Positions 8,557 through 15,608 of a stretch of DNA of 64,000 nt are shown here, piece after piece (within the stretch, counting starts at the first letter, position 1; each line of letters starts with the position of its first letter). The position numbers and the translations under genes are program-made. Location of the stretch: the NCBI RefSeq assembly GCF_003367505.1, contig NZ_PXXX01000015.1:229173-293172 (forward strand), written 5' to 3'. The stretch comes from Lysinibacillus capsici (GTDB lineage Bacteria; Bacillota; Bacilli; Bacillales_A; Planococcaceae). A model generated the notes under the pieces. It was given only the letters and a program-made list of their open reading frames with translations. It was not told the origin of the DNA and did no database searches.

Positions 8557-9300
8557 ATGACAAAAGTGGAATGGGTCATTTTTGATAAGGATGGAACAAT
8601 CATAGAAATGGATTCTTTATGGATTGCCTGGGCCAAAAATTTATATGCTAATTTAACTGAAAATTCAGACTTAGAGATCTATTTTTCCTTACAAACTTTT
8701 TTAAGAAACATAGGGGTTAATGACAATGGAACAACGATTGACCCAACGAGTCCTCTAGCTATTGGAAGTATACAAGAAGCTGAGACGATCGTGGCGTTCT
8801 TACTCTATCAGCAGGGAATCCCATGGAGCAGAGGGGTAACACTTGCGAGAGCAGCTTCCAACTTAGCCACATCGCAGCAGGAAAATAGCAAGGTACAGGC
8901 ATTACCAGGTATTCGTAATCTCTTAATAACCTTAAAAAATAAAGGGATGAAATTAGGGGTGATTACAGCTGATCAAACGGCACGAGCCAAATCACATTTA
9001 CAACAGCTAGAGTTATTAGCTTTGTTTGATTTCGTTCTAGGAAGTGACCAAGCTACATCCAGTAAGCCCTTCCCAGACTTAGCATATGTGGCAAAGGAAC
9101 AATTTCAAGTATCGCTTGAGAAAGCAGTGATGATTGGCGATTCGAATGCAGATATGCTCTTTGCTAAAAATGCTGGCATGTGCTTTTCCATTGGCATCAT
9201 TCCTAGTGCCACATACCCAAAGGATTATTTACCTGATGCAACCGTAATTATTGAAGCGTATGACGAATCTGTTCTCACCATGCTAATCGAAAAGGAGTGA
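8557..9300 (+). CDS. HAD-superfamily phosphatase (phosphoglycolate phosphatase-like)
   Basis: This 247-residue HAD hydrolase of subclass IA has the nucleophile motif FDKDGT near the start, the motif II threonine in LGVITAD, a lysine in SSKPFPD and the Mg-binding motif IGDSNADM. The cap is helical (residues about 20-100). HAD phosphatases remove phosphate from small phospho-metabolites. In this operon it could limit a toxic or dead-end O-phospho intermediate or control inducer level; both are guesses. The ATG at 8557 follows GGATGGG; an ATG at 8545 is the alternative. It ends 4 nt before the next ORF, so it is tightly coupled to the encapsulation-helix protein. Confidence 0.8.
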   Translation: MTKVEWVIFDKDGTIIEMDSLWIAWAKNLYANLTENSDLEIYFSLQTFLRNIGVNDNGTTIDPTSPLAIGSIQEAETIVAFLLYQQGIPWSRGVTLARAASNLATSQQENSKVQALPGIRNLLITLKNKGMKLGVITADQTARAKSHLQQLELLALFDFVLGSDQATSSKPFPDLAYVAKEQFQVSLEKAVMIGDSNADMLFAKNAGMCFSIGIIPSATYPKDYLPDATVIIEAYDESVLTMLIEKE

Positions 9301-9304
9301 GCAT

Positions 9305-9595
9305 ATGGACAATCAGCTAATTGCCAAGATTACTGAATTGGTATTGGAAAAACTAACGCAAGGCTCTCAGCCTGAACAAGCTTCTAAAACGTTATCAAAT
9401 GAGGAATTACAGGAATGGCAATCATTTCGATTAATAAAAGAAAACCAACATCAGACGCAGCAAACAACTGCCCCTGCATATGTAGCATTATCTACGCATG
9501 AATTACAGCATTGGCAAAGTCTGCACCAGCAATCATCAGGCACTGTCTCTGTAGCTAATTCGAGCGACTTAATTGCCCTAAAAAAATTTACATGA
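9305..9595 (+). CDS. Small BMC-associated protein with encapsulation-like helix and internal repeat
   Basis: This 96-residue protein has no family I recognise. Its N-terminus (LIAKITELVLEKL) is an amphipathic helix of the type that serves as an encapsulation peptide, and it resembles the C-terminal tail of the adjacent aldehyde dehydrogenase ([12 protein letters not shown]). The rest is Gln/Ser/Thr-rich and disordered-looking, with two copies of a short motif: LSNEELQEWQSF near residue 30 and LSTHELQHWQSL near residue 60. It could be an adaptor linking enzymes or shell, or a tag-bearing scaffold. It has an AAGGAG site and lies 4 nt after the HAD gene and 15 nt before the dehydrogenase. Confidence 0.75.
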   Translation: MDNQLIAKITELVLEKLTQGSQPEQASKTLSNEELQEWQSFRLIKENQHQTQQTTAPAYVALSTHELQHWQSLHQQSSGTVSVANSSDLIALKKFT

Positions 9596-9610
9596 CGGGA
9601 GGTTCGTCAT

Positions 9611-11092
9611 ATGGTGAGAGACCAAGATTTGGTTTCGATACAAGAGGCAAGAGACGGAATAGCAGCCGCTTCGATTGCGCAAAAAATGTATGCCAGCTTT
9701 ACGCAAGAGCAGGTCGATCGAATTGTAGAGGCCATTGCCCAAGCTGCTTATAAACAGGCAGAAAATCTTGCTGTATTAGCTGTTACGGAAACAAAGATGG
9801 GCATTATTGAACATAAAAAAATAAAAAATGAGTTGGCTTCTCAAGGTGTCTATGAAGCCATTCGGCATGAAAAGACAATTGGCGTTATACACGAGGATAG
9901 GGTAGCAAGGCAGGTGGAAATTGCTTATCCATTCGGTGTTATTGCGGCAGTTACACCTGTCACGAACCCGACTGCTACAGCCATTTTTAAAACGCTAATT
10001 GCCCTAAAGGCGCAAAATGCCATTGTCTTTAGTCCTCATCCAACAGCAGTCAACTGCACCATCGAGGCATTGAAAATTTGTCAGCAGGCAGCCGTTCATG
10101 CAGGAGCGCCAGAGGGACTTATTCAATGGATTAGCCATCCAACAATAAAAGGAACAGAGGAACTTATGCATCATCGTGATGTACAGCTAATTTTAGCAAC
10201 TGGTGGAGCAGGGCTTGTCAAAGCTGCCTATAGCTCAGGGAAACCAGCCTATGGTGTTGGCCCTGGGAATGTTCCTGTCTATATAGATCGCACAGCAAAT
10301 GTGAACGAGGCAATGAAGCAAATTATCGATAGTAAATCATTTGATAATAGTACGATCTGTGCCACAGAACAAGCTATTGTCGTACATCAGGAGGTCAAAG
10401 CACAGGTGATGGCTGCTTTAGCAGAAAATGGGGCCATCCTTCTAAGTGGGCAGGATAAGGAAAAATTAGCAAAGGTGATTTCACCAGTAGCTTGTACATT
10501 AAATAGCCAAATTGTCGGGAAGCCAGCAACCGTAATAGCCCAAATGGCTAATATTGATGTCCCTCGACATACACGCGTATTAGTCGCGGAGGAACAGGAG
10601 ATTGGGAAGGAGTATCCATTTTCCATGGAGAAGCTTTCTCCCATCCTAGGTCTTTATACGGCTCGTTCTCAGGAAGAAGCCGTAAAGATTTGCCGTCGCT
10701 TGCTTGACGTTGGAGGGAGAGGACATAGCCTGGCTATTCATGCACAGGATGAACATTTTGTTAAGCAGTTTGCCGCTCAAATGCCCGTGTCCAGAATATT
10801 AGTCAATACTTTAGCATCTGTTGGGGCTGCAGGCGGTACGACAAGTTTAACGCCTTCCTTTACATTGGGCTGTGGGGCCTATGGGGGAAATATTACGAGT
10901 GATAATATTTCTGCACATCATTTATTAAATAAAAAAAGAGTGGCCTATGGTGTGAAGGCACTAACGATTCCACCCCCACAGCATCCACAAAATATACAGG
11001 CTCCAGCGATGCAAGCAATTGAAGGGGTGTCTATTGACAGGTTGTCCATTGAAAAGATTGTAGAGGAAGTACTCACAAAGCTAAGTAATTAG
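9611..11092 (+). CDS. CoA-acylating aldehyde dehydrogenase (PduP/EutE type)
   Basis: The 493-residue enzyme oxidises an aldehyde with NAD+ and CoA to acyl-CoA. The catalytic cysteine lies in [12 protein letters not shown] (Cys250). The [14 protein letters not shown] and [12 protein letters not shown] segments are typical of EutE/PduP/AdhE dehydrogenase domains. Unlike PduP, whose targeting peptide is N-terminal, the amphipathic helix here is at the C-terminus (about residues 475-493, [16 protein letters not shown]), after a Pro-rich linker (IPPPQHPQN). It should sit in the shell lumen. GGGAGGT precedes the ATG. The aldehyde would be propionaldehyde or acetaldehyde, depending on the amino alcohol used. 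Confidence 0.92.
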   Translation: MVRDQDLVSIQEARDGIAAASIAQKMYASFTQEQVDRIVEAIAQAAYKQAENLAVLAVTETKMGIIEHKKIKNELASQGVYEAIRHEKTIGVIHEDRVARQVEIAYPFGVIAAVTPVTNPTATAIFKTLIALKAQNAIVFSPHPTAVNCTIEALKICQQAAVHAGAPEGLIQWISHPTIKGTEELMHHRDVQLILATGGAGLVKAAYSSGKPAYGVGPGNVPVYIDRTANVNEAMKQIIDSKSFDNSTICATEQAIVVHQEVKAQVMAALAENGAILLSGQDKEKLAKVISPVACTLNSQIVGKPATVIAQMANIDVPRHTRVLVAEEQEIGKEYPFSMEKLSPILGLYTARSQEEAVKICRRLLDVGGRGHSLAIHAQDEHFVKQFAAQMPVSRILVNTLASVGAAGGTTSLTPSFTLGCGAYGGNITSDNISAHHLLNKKRVAYGVKALTIPPPQHPQNIQAPAMQAIEGVSIDRLSIEKIVEEVLTKLSN

Positions 11093-11106
11093 AGGAGGAA
11101 AAGGAA

Positions 11107-11388
11107 ATGAGCGTAGAGATAAATGGAGCTTTAGGCATGATTGAAACAAGAGGCTTAATCGGATCAATTGAGGCGGCAGATGCCATGGTGAAGGCAGCAA
11201 ACGTCAATATTGTAGGGAAAGTACATGTTGGTGGCGGCATTGTGACGGTGCTGGTGACAGGTGATGTCGGGGCAGTCAAGGCAGCGACGGATGCAGGCTC
11301 TGAGGCCGCACGTCGAGTAGGTGAGCTATTATCGGTACATGTTATTCCACGCCCTCATTCGGAATTATACGCAATTTTACCTAAGTGA
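11107..11388 (+). CDS. BMC-H hexameric shell protein (EutM/PduA-like), copy 1
   Basis: This 93-residue single-BMC-domain protein has the shell signature [21 protein letters not shown], the AANV strand and the pore segment [16 protein letters not shown] lines the predicted pore. The edge lysine in DAMVKAANV is present, and [13 protein letters not shown] plus [11 protein letters not shown] complete the domain. Hexamers tile the shell facets. It is nearly identical to the BMC-H at 13768, differing at only about ten positions over the shared core. AGGAGG lies just upstream. It is 14 nt after the aldehyde dehydrogenase. Confidence 0.95.
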   Translation: MSVEINGALGMIETRGLIGSIEAADAMVKAANVNIVGKVHVGGGIVTVLVTGDVGAVKAATDAGSEAARRVGELLSVHVIPRPHSELYAILPK

Positions 11389-11404
11389 AAAGTGAGGGAT
11401 TGTG

Positions 11405-12019
11405 ATGATAAACAATCAAAAACATGTCACTGAAGTTACAAATCAAAGTATCCCGATTGCGATTTCTGCCCGTCATTGTCATGTTAATGAGGAGGATTTC
11501 TATTATTTATTTGGTAGAGACGCAGCGTTACAGAAATGGAAGGAACTTTCCCAGCCAGGTCAATTTGCTTCACAGCATGTTCTAACGATTAAGGGACCCA
11601 AAGGCCAAATTGACAAGGTTCGGGTTTTAGGCCCATTTCGCACTGCAACCCAAGTCGAAATCAGTCAAACGGATGCCATCAAGCTTGGTGTAACACCACC
11701 GATTCGTATGTCAGGCGACTTAGAAAAATCTGAATCAATCACATTGATTGGACCTCATGGAACTCTCCATAAAACACAAGGATTGATTATTGCACAAGCA
11801 CATATTCATATGGCTGTATCCAATGCTGCTGCCTTCAATGTCCAAGATAAGGAAATCGTGACGGTTGAAATCTGTGGGGATGGACGTCAGCTCCGATTAA
11901 TGAATGTGGTTGTGCGTGTCTCCTCAGCATTCGTCCTTGAGATGCATGTAGATACAGATGAAGCGAATGCCGCCGCTCTTCAACAGCATACAATTGGCAA
12001 GCTTATCAAAATGGAGTGA
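11405..12019 (+). CDS. pduL: PduL phosphotransacylase, copy 1 (no encapsulation peptide)
   Basis: This 204-residue PduL has two beta-barrel domains with the metal-site motifs ISARHCHV, AQAHIHM and EMHVDTDEANA, so the catalytic histidines are all present. PduL converts acyl-CoA and phosphate to acyl-phosphate and regenerates CoA inside the shell. This copy starts only about 14 residues before the first domain and lacks the N-terminal amphipathic helix seen in the copy at 14060. It also lacks that copy's C-terminal extension. It may work in the cytosol or enter by binding the next gene's product. The ATG at 11405 fits GAGGG better than the GTG at 11402. It overlaps the next frame's ribosome site. 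Confidence 0.9.
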   Translation: MINNQKHVTEVTNQSIPIAISARHCHVNEEDFYYLFGRDAALQKWKELSQPGQFASQHVLTIKGPKGQIDKVRVLGPFRTATQVEISQTDAIKLGVTPPIRMSGDLEKSESITLIGPHGTLHKTQGLIIAQAHIHMAVSNAAAFNVQDKEIVTVEICGDGRQLRLMNVVVRVSSAFVLEMHVDTDEANAAALQQHTIGKLIKME

Positions 12020-12024
12020 CAGGT

Positions 12025-12645
12025 ATGGATATAAAAGAATTACAGAGAATCATCGAAGAAGTAGTCATATCGATGATGGATAAAAAGCATAAAAGACTTT
12101 TGCTTGTCCATTCTCATACGACCATTTCTAAGAAACAGGTGGACGTATTACAAAGCTATTGCCATGTTGAGGAGTGGCAGGCAAATGAAACCACAAGTCC
12201 CACTCAGCTATTCTACGATGCTATTGTTTTTCTCGAAGTGGATCAAGCATTTATCGTCAGCAGTGCCCAAGGCTTGCCTACTACACCGGCAGCCTTGTAC
12301 CTGTCTGAGTTGCTGGTTAGCAATCAAACAGCAATTTTAATTCCAAATGAAAAATTATCTGCTGTTGTCACAGCAAAGGAACCGAATCCTTACATGAAAA
12401 TGTTGCTGCATCATATAGAGCGCTTAAAGGAGTTTGGCTGTGACATTCAGTTATTTGCACAGCTTATTCGATTTTTAAAGCAGCAAGAGGAACCGGCTCG
12501 TTCGACTATAGTGGCAAACTATTTGACAGCAGAGATGCTTCAATCGTACAAGGGGCAACGGCTGACACTACCTGCCCACACAAAACTTACAGCACTAGCA
12601 CAAGAAATGATTCAGGAAAAAGGGATGACGATACAAAGATATTAG
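12025..12645 (+). CDS. BMC-associated flavoprotein-like protein with encapsulation-like helix
   Basis: The 206-residue protein begins with an amphipathic helix (DIKELQRIIEEVVISMM) that looks like an encapsulation peptide. The middle (about 22-150) has an alternating beta/alpha layout; YDAIVFLE, LPTTPAALYLSELL and ILIPNEK followed by NPYMKMLLHHIERLKEFGCDI recall the Dfp/flavoprotein fold, but FMN binding is a guess. The C-terminal 40 residues (YLTAEMLQSYKG, LTALAQEM) match the C-terminal extension of the second PduL (14060). So it carries both the tag and the tail that PduL copy 1 lacks, and its gene lies immediately after that copy. Confidence 0.65.
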   Translation: MDIKELQRIIEEVVISMMDKKHKRLLLVHSHTTISKKQVDVLQSYCHVEEWQANETTSPTQLFYDAIVFLEVDQAFIVSSAQGLPTTPAALYLSELLVSNQTAILIPNEKLSAVVTAKEPNPYMKMLLHHIERLKEFGCDIQLFAQLIRFLKQQEEPARSTIVANYLTAEMLQSYKGQRLTLPAHTKLTALAQEMIQEKGMTIQRY

Positions 12646-12660
12646 CAGGAGTGTTGTTAC

Positions 12661-12948
12661 ATGAAATCGATTGGTATTGTGGAGACAAGAGGACTTGCGA
12701 TTTCAATACGAATCGCAGATGCTATGCTTAAAGCAGCGGATATTCGAATACTTCGACAAGAAACCATCGATTTGGCTCTAGTAACCATTGCCATTGAAGG
12801 GGACACAGCGGCCATTCAGGAAGCGATAGCCATTGGTACACAACTAGCTAAAGCAGCCAACCAATGGATTGCCTCTTCAACTATTTTAAGGCCAGATATC
12901 GCGGTGAATGGATTAGTAACAGAAATTGCGAAAAAGCCAAGTACTTAA
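12661..12948 (+). CDS. Divergent BMC-H shell protein
   Basis: This 95-residue BMC-domain protein keeps IGIVETRGLAISIRIADAM and the ILRPDIA tail of the fold. It differs strongly from the other shell proteins at the pore: where they have GGGIV or DGGIV, this one reads ETIDLALVTI with no glycine. The central pore may therefore be closed, acidic or differently shaped. It could be a minor facet protein, a capping unit or a binding site for cargo. A GGAG site lies about 9 nt before the ATG. It is 15 nt after the flavoprotein-like gene. Confidence 0.85.
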   Translation: MKSIGIVETRGLAISIRIADAMLKAADIRILRQETIDLALVTIAIEGDTAAIQEAIAIGTQLAKAANQWIASSTILRPDIAVNGLVTEIAKKPST

Positions 12949-12978
12949 AATGAATAAAAGGAAAGGTGGAGGAACGAG

Positions 12979-13749
12979 TTGAAGGTCGATTTAACGGGGA
13001 AGGTTGTCATAGTTACTGGTGGTAGTAAAGGAATTGGGAAGGGGATTGCTACCGTATTTGCTGAACAGGGTGCTCATGTGGTGATTGCAGCAAGAGGTAT
13101 GGAAGCTGCCACAGATGTAGCAAATCAATTACAAGCGCAAGGATTCTCCGCTTCTGCTGCCACTGTTGATGTTGAAAACTATGAATCTGTTGAAAGCATG
13201 GCTACGGAGGTTGCTAGCTCTTTTGGTTCCATCGATATTTTATGTGCCAATGCTGGTATTTTTCCCTCGATGAAACTAGAGGACATGACGACGGACCATT
13301 GGGATCAGGTATTAAATGTCAATGCCAGAGGAACGATGTTTGCTGTCAAAGCTTGCGTGCCCCATTTAAAGAAAGCGAATGCTGGCAGGGTCATTATTAC
13401 CTCGTCGATAACGGGTCCAGTGACTGGCTATGCTGGATGGACACATTATGCCGCAAGTAAGGCAGCTCAATTAGGGTTTATGCGAACTGCGGCTCTTGAA
13501 TTAGCACCCTATCATATTACGGTCAATGCCGTGTTACCAGGAAATATCGCAACAGAAGGCTTAGATGGTCTTGGTGACACCTATCTACAGAAGATGGCGA
13601 AGGCGATTCCATTTGGCAGCCTTGGTCGTGTGGAGGATATAGCGTATGCTGCATTGTTCCTTAGTAGTAAGGAGGCAGGCTTTATTACGGGTCAATCGAT
13701 CATTATTGATGGTGGCCAAACATTACCTGAAGATGCAGAGGCATTTTAA
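12979..13749 (+). CDS. Short-chain dehydrogenase/reductase (candidate amino-alcohol dehydrogenase)
   Basis: The 256-residue classical SDR has the cofactor motif TGGSKGIGKG, NAG (CANAGIF), the catalytic Ser in IITSSITG and the YAASK pair (Tyr157, Lys161). Arg in AARG after the second strand suggests NADP(H) preference, though this is weak evidence. In the actinobacterial aminoacetone BMC an SDR interconverts aminoacetone and 1-amino-2-propanol; the same role is inferred here. The start is TTG, supported by GGTGGAGGAACGAG directly upstream. It sits between two shell-protein groups in the same operon. No encapsulation helix is visible. Confidence 0.87.
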   Translation: MKVDLTGKVVIVTGGSKGIGKGIATVFAEQGAHVVIAARGMEAATDVANQLQAQGFSASAATVDVENYESVESMATEVASSFGSIDILCANAGIFPSMKLEDMTTDHWDQVLNVNARGTMFAVKACVPHLKKANAGRVIITSSITGPVTGYAGWTHYAASKAAQLGFMRTAALELAPYHITVNAVLPGNIATEGLDGLGDTYLQKMAKAIPFGSLGRVEDIAYAALFLSSKEAGFITGQSIIIDGGQTLPEDAEAF

Positions 13750-13767
13750 TAGAAGGAGGGATACGAA

Positions 13768-14043
13768 ATGAATTTAGGCGCATTAGGAATGATTGAAACA
13801 AAGGGCTTAGTGGGCTCTATTGAAGCAGCTGATGCAATGGTCAAGGCTGCCAACGTGAATATTGTTGGTAAAGTCCATGTGGGTGGCGGTATTGTCACGG
13901 TGCTTGTTCGTGGGGATGTAGGGGCTGTGAAAGCCGCAACAGATGCAGGAGCAGCAGCTGCACAACGTGTTGGAGAGCTATTATCTGTACATGTGATTCC
14001 GCGACCACATGCAGAATTGGAAGCGATTTTAAAAATGCAATAA
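13768..14043 (+). CDS. BMC-H hexameric shell protein (EutM/PduA-like), copy 2
   Basis: This 91-residue shell protein is close to identical to the BMC-H at 11107: it shares the core from GALGMIET to HVIPRPH with conservative changes, and [13 protein letters not shown] forms the same GGG pore. Differences are at the extreme ends and in the last helix ([13 protein letters not shown] against [13 protein letters not shown]). It lies 18 nt after the SDR gene with a GGAGG site. Two near-identical facet proteins in one operon suggest duplication of a shell-protein/PduL unit. Confidence 0.95.
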   Translation: MNLGALGMIETKGLVGSIEAADAMVKAANVNIVGKVHVGGGIVTVLVRGDVGAVKAATDAGAAAAQRVGELLSVHVIPRPHAELEAILKMQ

Positions 14044-14059
14044 TGAGTGAGGTGGCTAT

Positions 14060-14902
14060 ATGAATGAACAAGCAATAATAAAAATTGTTAATGATGTCAT
14101 AGCCGAATTACTACCTAAAAAAGAAGCAGCTCCTACACCCAATGAAATTCCTATAGGTATCTCAGCAAGGCATATTCATTTACAACAAGAGCATGTCGAG
14201 CAGCTATTTGGCAAAGGTGCTACGCTGAGTGTAAAAAAAATGTTAGCTCAACCCGGTCAGTTTGCAGCACATGAAACGCTACAGGTGGTGGGACCAAAAG
14301 GAAGCATCCAAAATGTACGTGTATTAGGTCCAGCTCGCACCTTCACACAAATTGAAATTAGTCAAACAGATGCCATTGCCCTAGGAATTCAACCACCTTT
14401 GCGTGAATCGGGAGAAATTGCTGGCTCAGCTAGCTGTATACTGGTAGGACCTAGAGGAAGTTTGATTTTACAAGAAGGGGTCATTATCGCACAAGCACAT
14501 ATTCATATGGCACCTGCTGATGCACAGCAGTTAGGGGTTCAGAACGGTCAATACGTCTCCGTTAAGGTGCAAGGGCGACGTCCCATTACCTTTGAGCAAG
14601 TGAAAATTCGTGTGGCTGATCACTATCATTTAGAAATGCATATTGATACAGATGAAGCAAACGCAGGCTTCATCCAACAGGGTGAAACGGGTACAATTAT
14701 AACAGGCAAGATGGCAGGAGAGCCTTACAATAACTTCGTTAGTCCTCCAATTGAAATTAACCACAAGATTATAACGGCAAATGATGTAAGCCGTTATCAA
14801 GGTGAGACAGTGATAGTCCCCAAAGAGGCAAGGTTGACGGCACTGGCGAAGGAGGCCGTGGAAAAATTAGAAATTGAACTTCAGTTTCACGAAAAAGGAT
14901 GA
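14060..14902 (+). CDS. pduL: PduL phosphotransacylase, copy 2 with encapsulation helix and C-terminal extension
   Basis: This 280-residue PduL has three parts. Residues 1-20 are an amphipathic helix (AIIKIVNDVIAELLPKK) typical of PduL encapsulation peptides. Residues about 30-215 are the catalytic core with ISARHIHL, AQAHIHM and EMHIDTDEANA. Residues about 235-280 are an extra segment (IITANDVSRYQGE, LTALAKEAVEKL) also found in the protein at 12025. It is probably the lumenal enzyme that turns acyl-CoA into acyl-phosphate and recycles CoA for the aldehyde dehydrogenase. Ordinary PduL proteins are around 210-220 residues, so the extension is unusual. Confidence 0.92.
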   Translation: MNEQAIIKIVNDVIAELLPKKEAAPTPNEIPIGISARHIHLQQEHVEQLFGKGATLSVKKMLAQPGQFAAHETLQVVGPKGSIQNVRVLGPARTFTQIEISQTDAIALGIQPPLRESGEIAGSASCILVGPRGSLILQEGVIIAQAHIHMAPADAQQLGVQNGQYVSVKVQGRRPITFEQVKIRVADHYHLEMHIDTDEANAGFIQQGETGTIITGKMAGEPYNNFVSPPIEINHKIITANDVSRYQGETVIVPKEARLTALAKEAVEKLEIELQFHEKG

Positions 14903-14908
14903 GGATGC

Positions 14909-15178
14909 ATGCGGATAGGAACAGTGGTCGGAAATATCTGGGCAACACGTAAAGAGGAAGGGCTACAGGGATTGAAATTACTCATTATCCAGCCAATAAA
15001 GCTGGATGGTCAACTGAGTGATGAACAAATTGTTGCGGCAGATCGTATAGGTGCAGGTGTTGGAGATAACGTCATTTTAACAATGGGCAGTGCTGCTGTA
15101 CGAAGTTTTTCTACGTCCAGTATTTGTCCAATTGATGCCATTGTTGTTGGCATTATAGATGGCACAGATGAATCGTGA
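14909..15178 (+). CDS. eutN: BMC-P pentameric vertex protein (EutN/CcmL type)
   Basis: This 89-residue EutN/CcmL/PduN-family protein forms pentamers that cap the shell vertices. Family features are the opening MRIGTVVGNIWATRKEEGLQGLKLL segment, AADRIGAGVGDNVILTMGSAAV and the ending DAIVVGIID. It is the only pentamer gene in the locus, which is enough to close an icosahedral shell. The ATG lies 7 nt after the PduL stop with a GAGGATG site. It is 10 nt before the next shell gene. Confidence 0.93.
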   Translation: MRIGTVVGNIWATRKEEGLQGLKLLIIQPIKLDGQLSDEQIVAADRIGAGVGDNVILTMGSAAVRSFSTSSICPIDAIVVGIIDGTDES

Positions 15179-15188
15179 GGTGAGCACA

Positions 15189-15560
15189 GTGACAGAAGCG
15201 ATAGGAATGATCGAAACGTATGGCTTGATTGGCTCCATTGAAGCTGCAGACGCCATGCTAAAAGCAGCCAATGTCCAATTAGTGAAACAGGAGCTAGTAG
15301 ACGGTGGTATCGTAACCATTATTGTCGAGGGAGATGTTGGTGCAGTACAGGCTGCGGTTGATGCTGGTAAAGCGGCAGCAACGCGAACGAGCAAGCTACT
15401 AAGCGCACATGTAATTCCACGAGCAGCCAATGAAGTATTCACAGCGATTATTGATGAAACACAGCCGATAAAAGCGACGGAGGCAGCAGCCAAAAAAACA
15501 AGCACTCGCCAGAAGCCTCAACAAACAAAACTTGTAGAGGATGAGCAGGCAGATAAATAG
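15189..15560 (+). CDS. BMC-H shell protein with Lys/Gln-rich C-terminal tail
   Basis: The 123-residue protein has a BMC domain (residues 1-90; [21 protein letters not shown], pore ELVDGGIVTII) and a 30-residue polar tail rich in Lys, Thr and Gln that should be disordered. The tail has no cysteines, so it is not a PduK-type Fe-S extension. The pore has DGG in place of GGG. I chose the GTG at 15189 because GTGAGGTGAG lies just before it; an ATG at 15159 inside eutN would add ten residues without a site. The tail may contact cargo or another shell. Confidence 0.88.
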   Translation: MTEAIGMIETYGLIGSIEAADAMLKAANVQLVKQELVDGGIVTIIVEGDVGAVQAAVDAGKAAATRTSKLLSAHVIPRAANEVFTAIIDETQPIKATEAAAKKTSTRQKPQQTKLVEDEQADK

Positions 15561-15608
15561 TCGATGGATCTTTAGTAATGAATCTATGTCGTTAGGAGGG
15601 GGAGGCAG

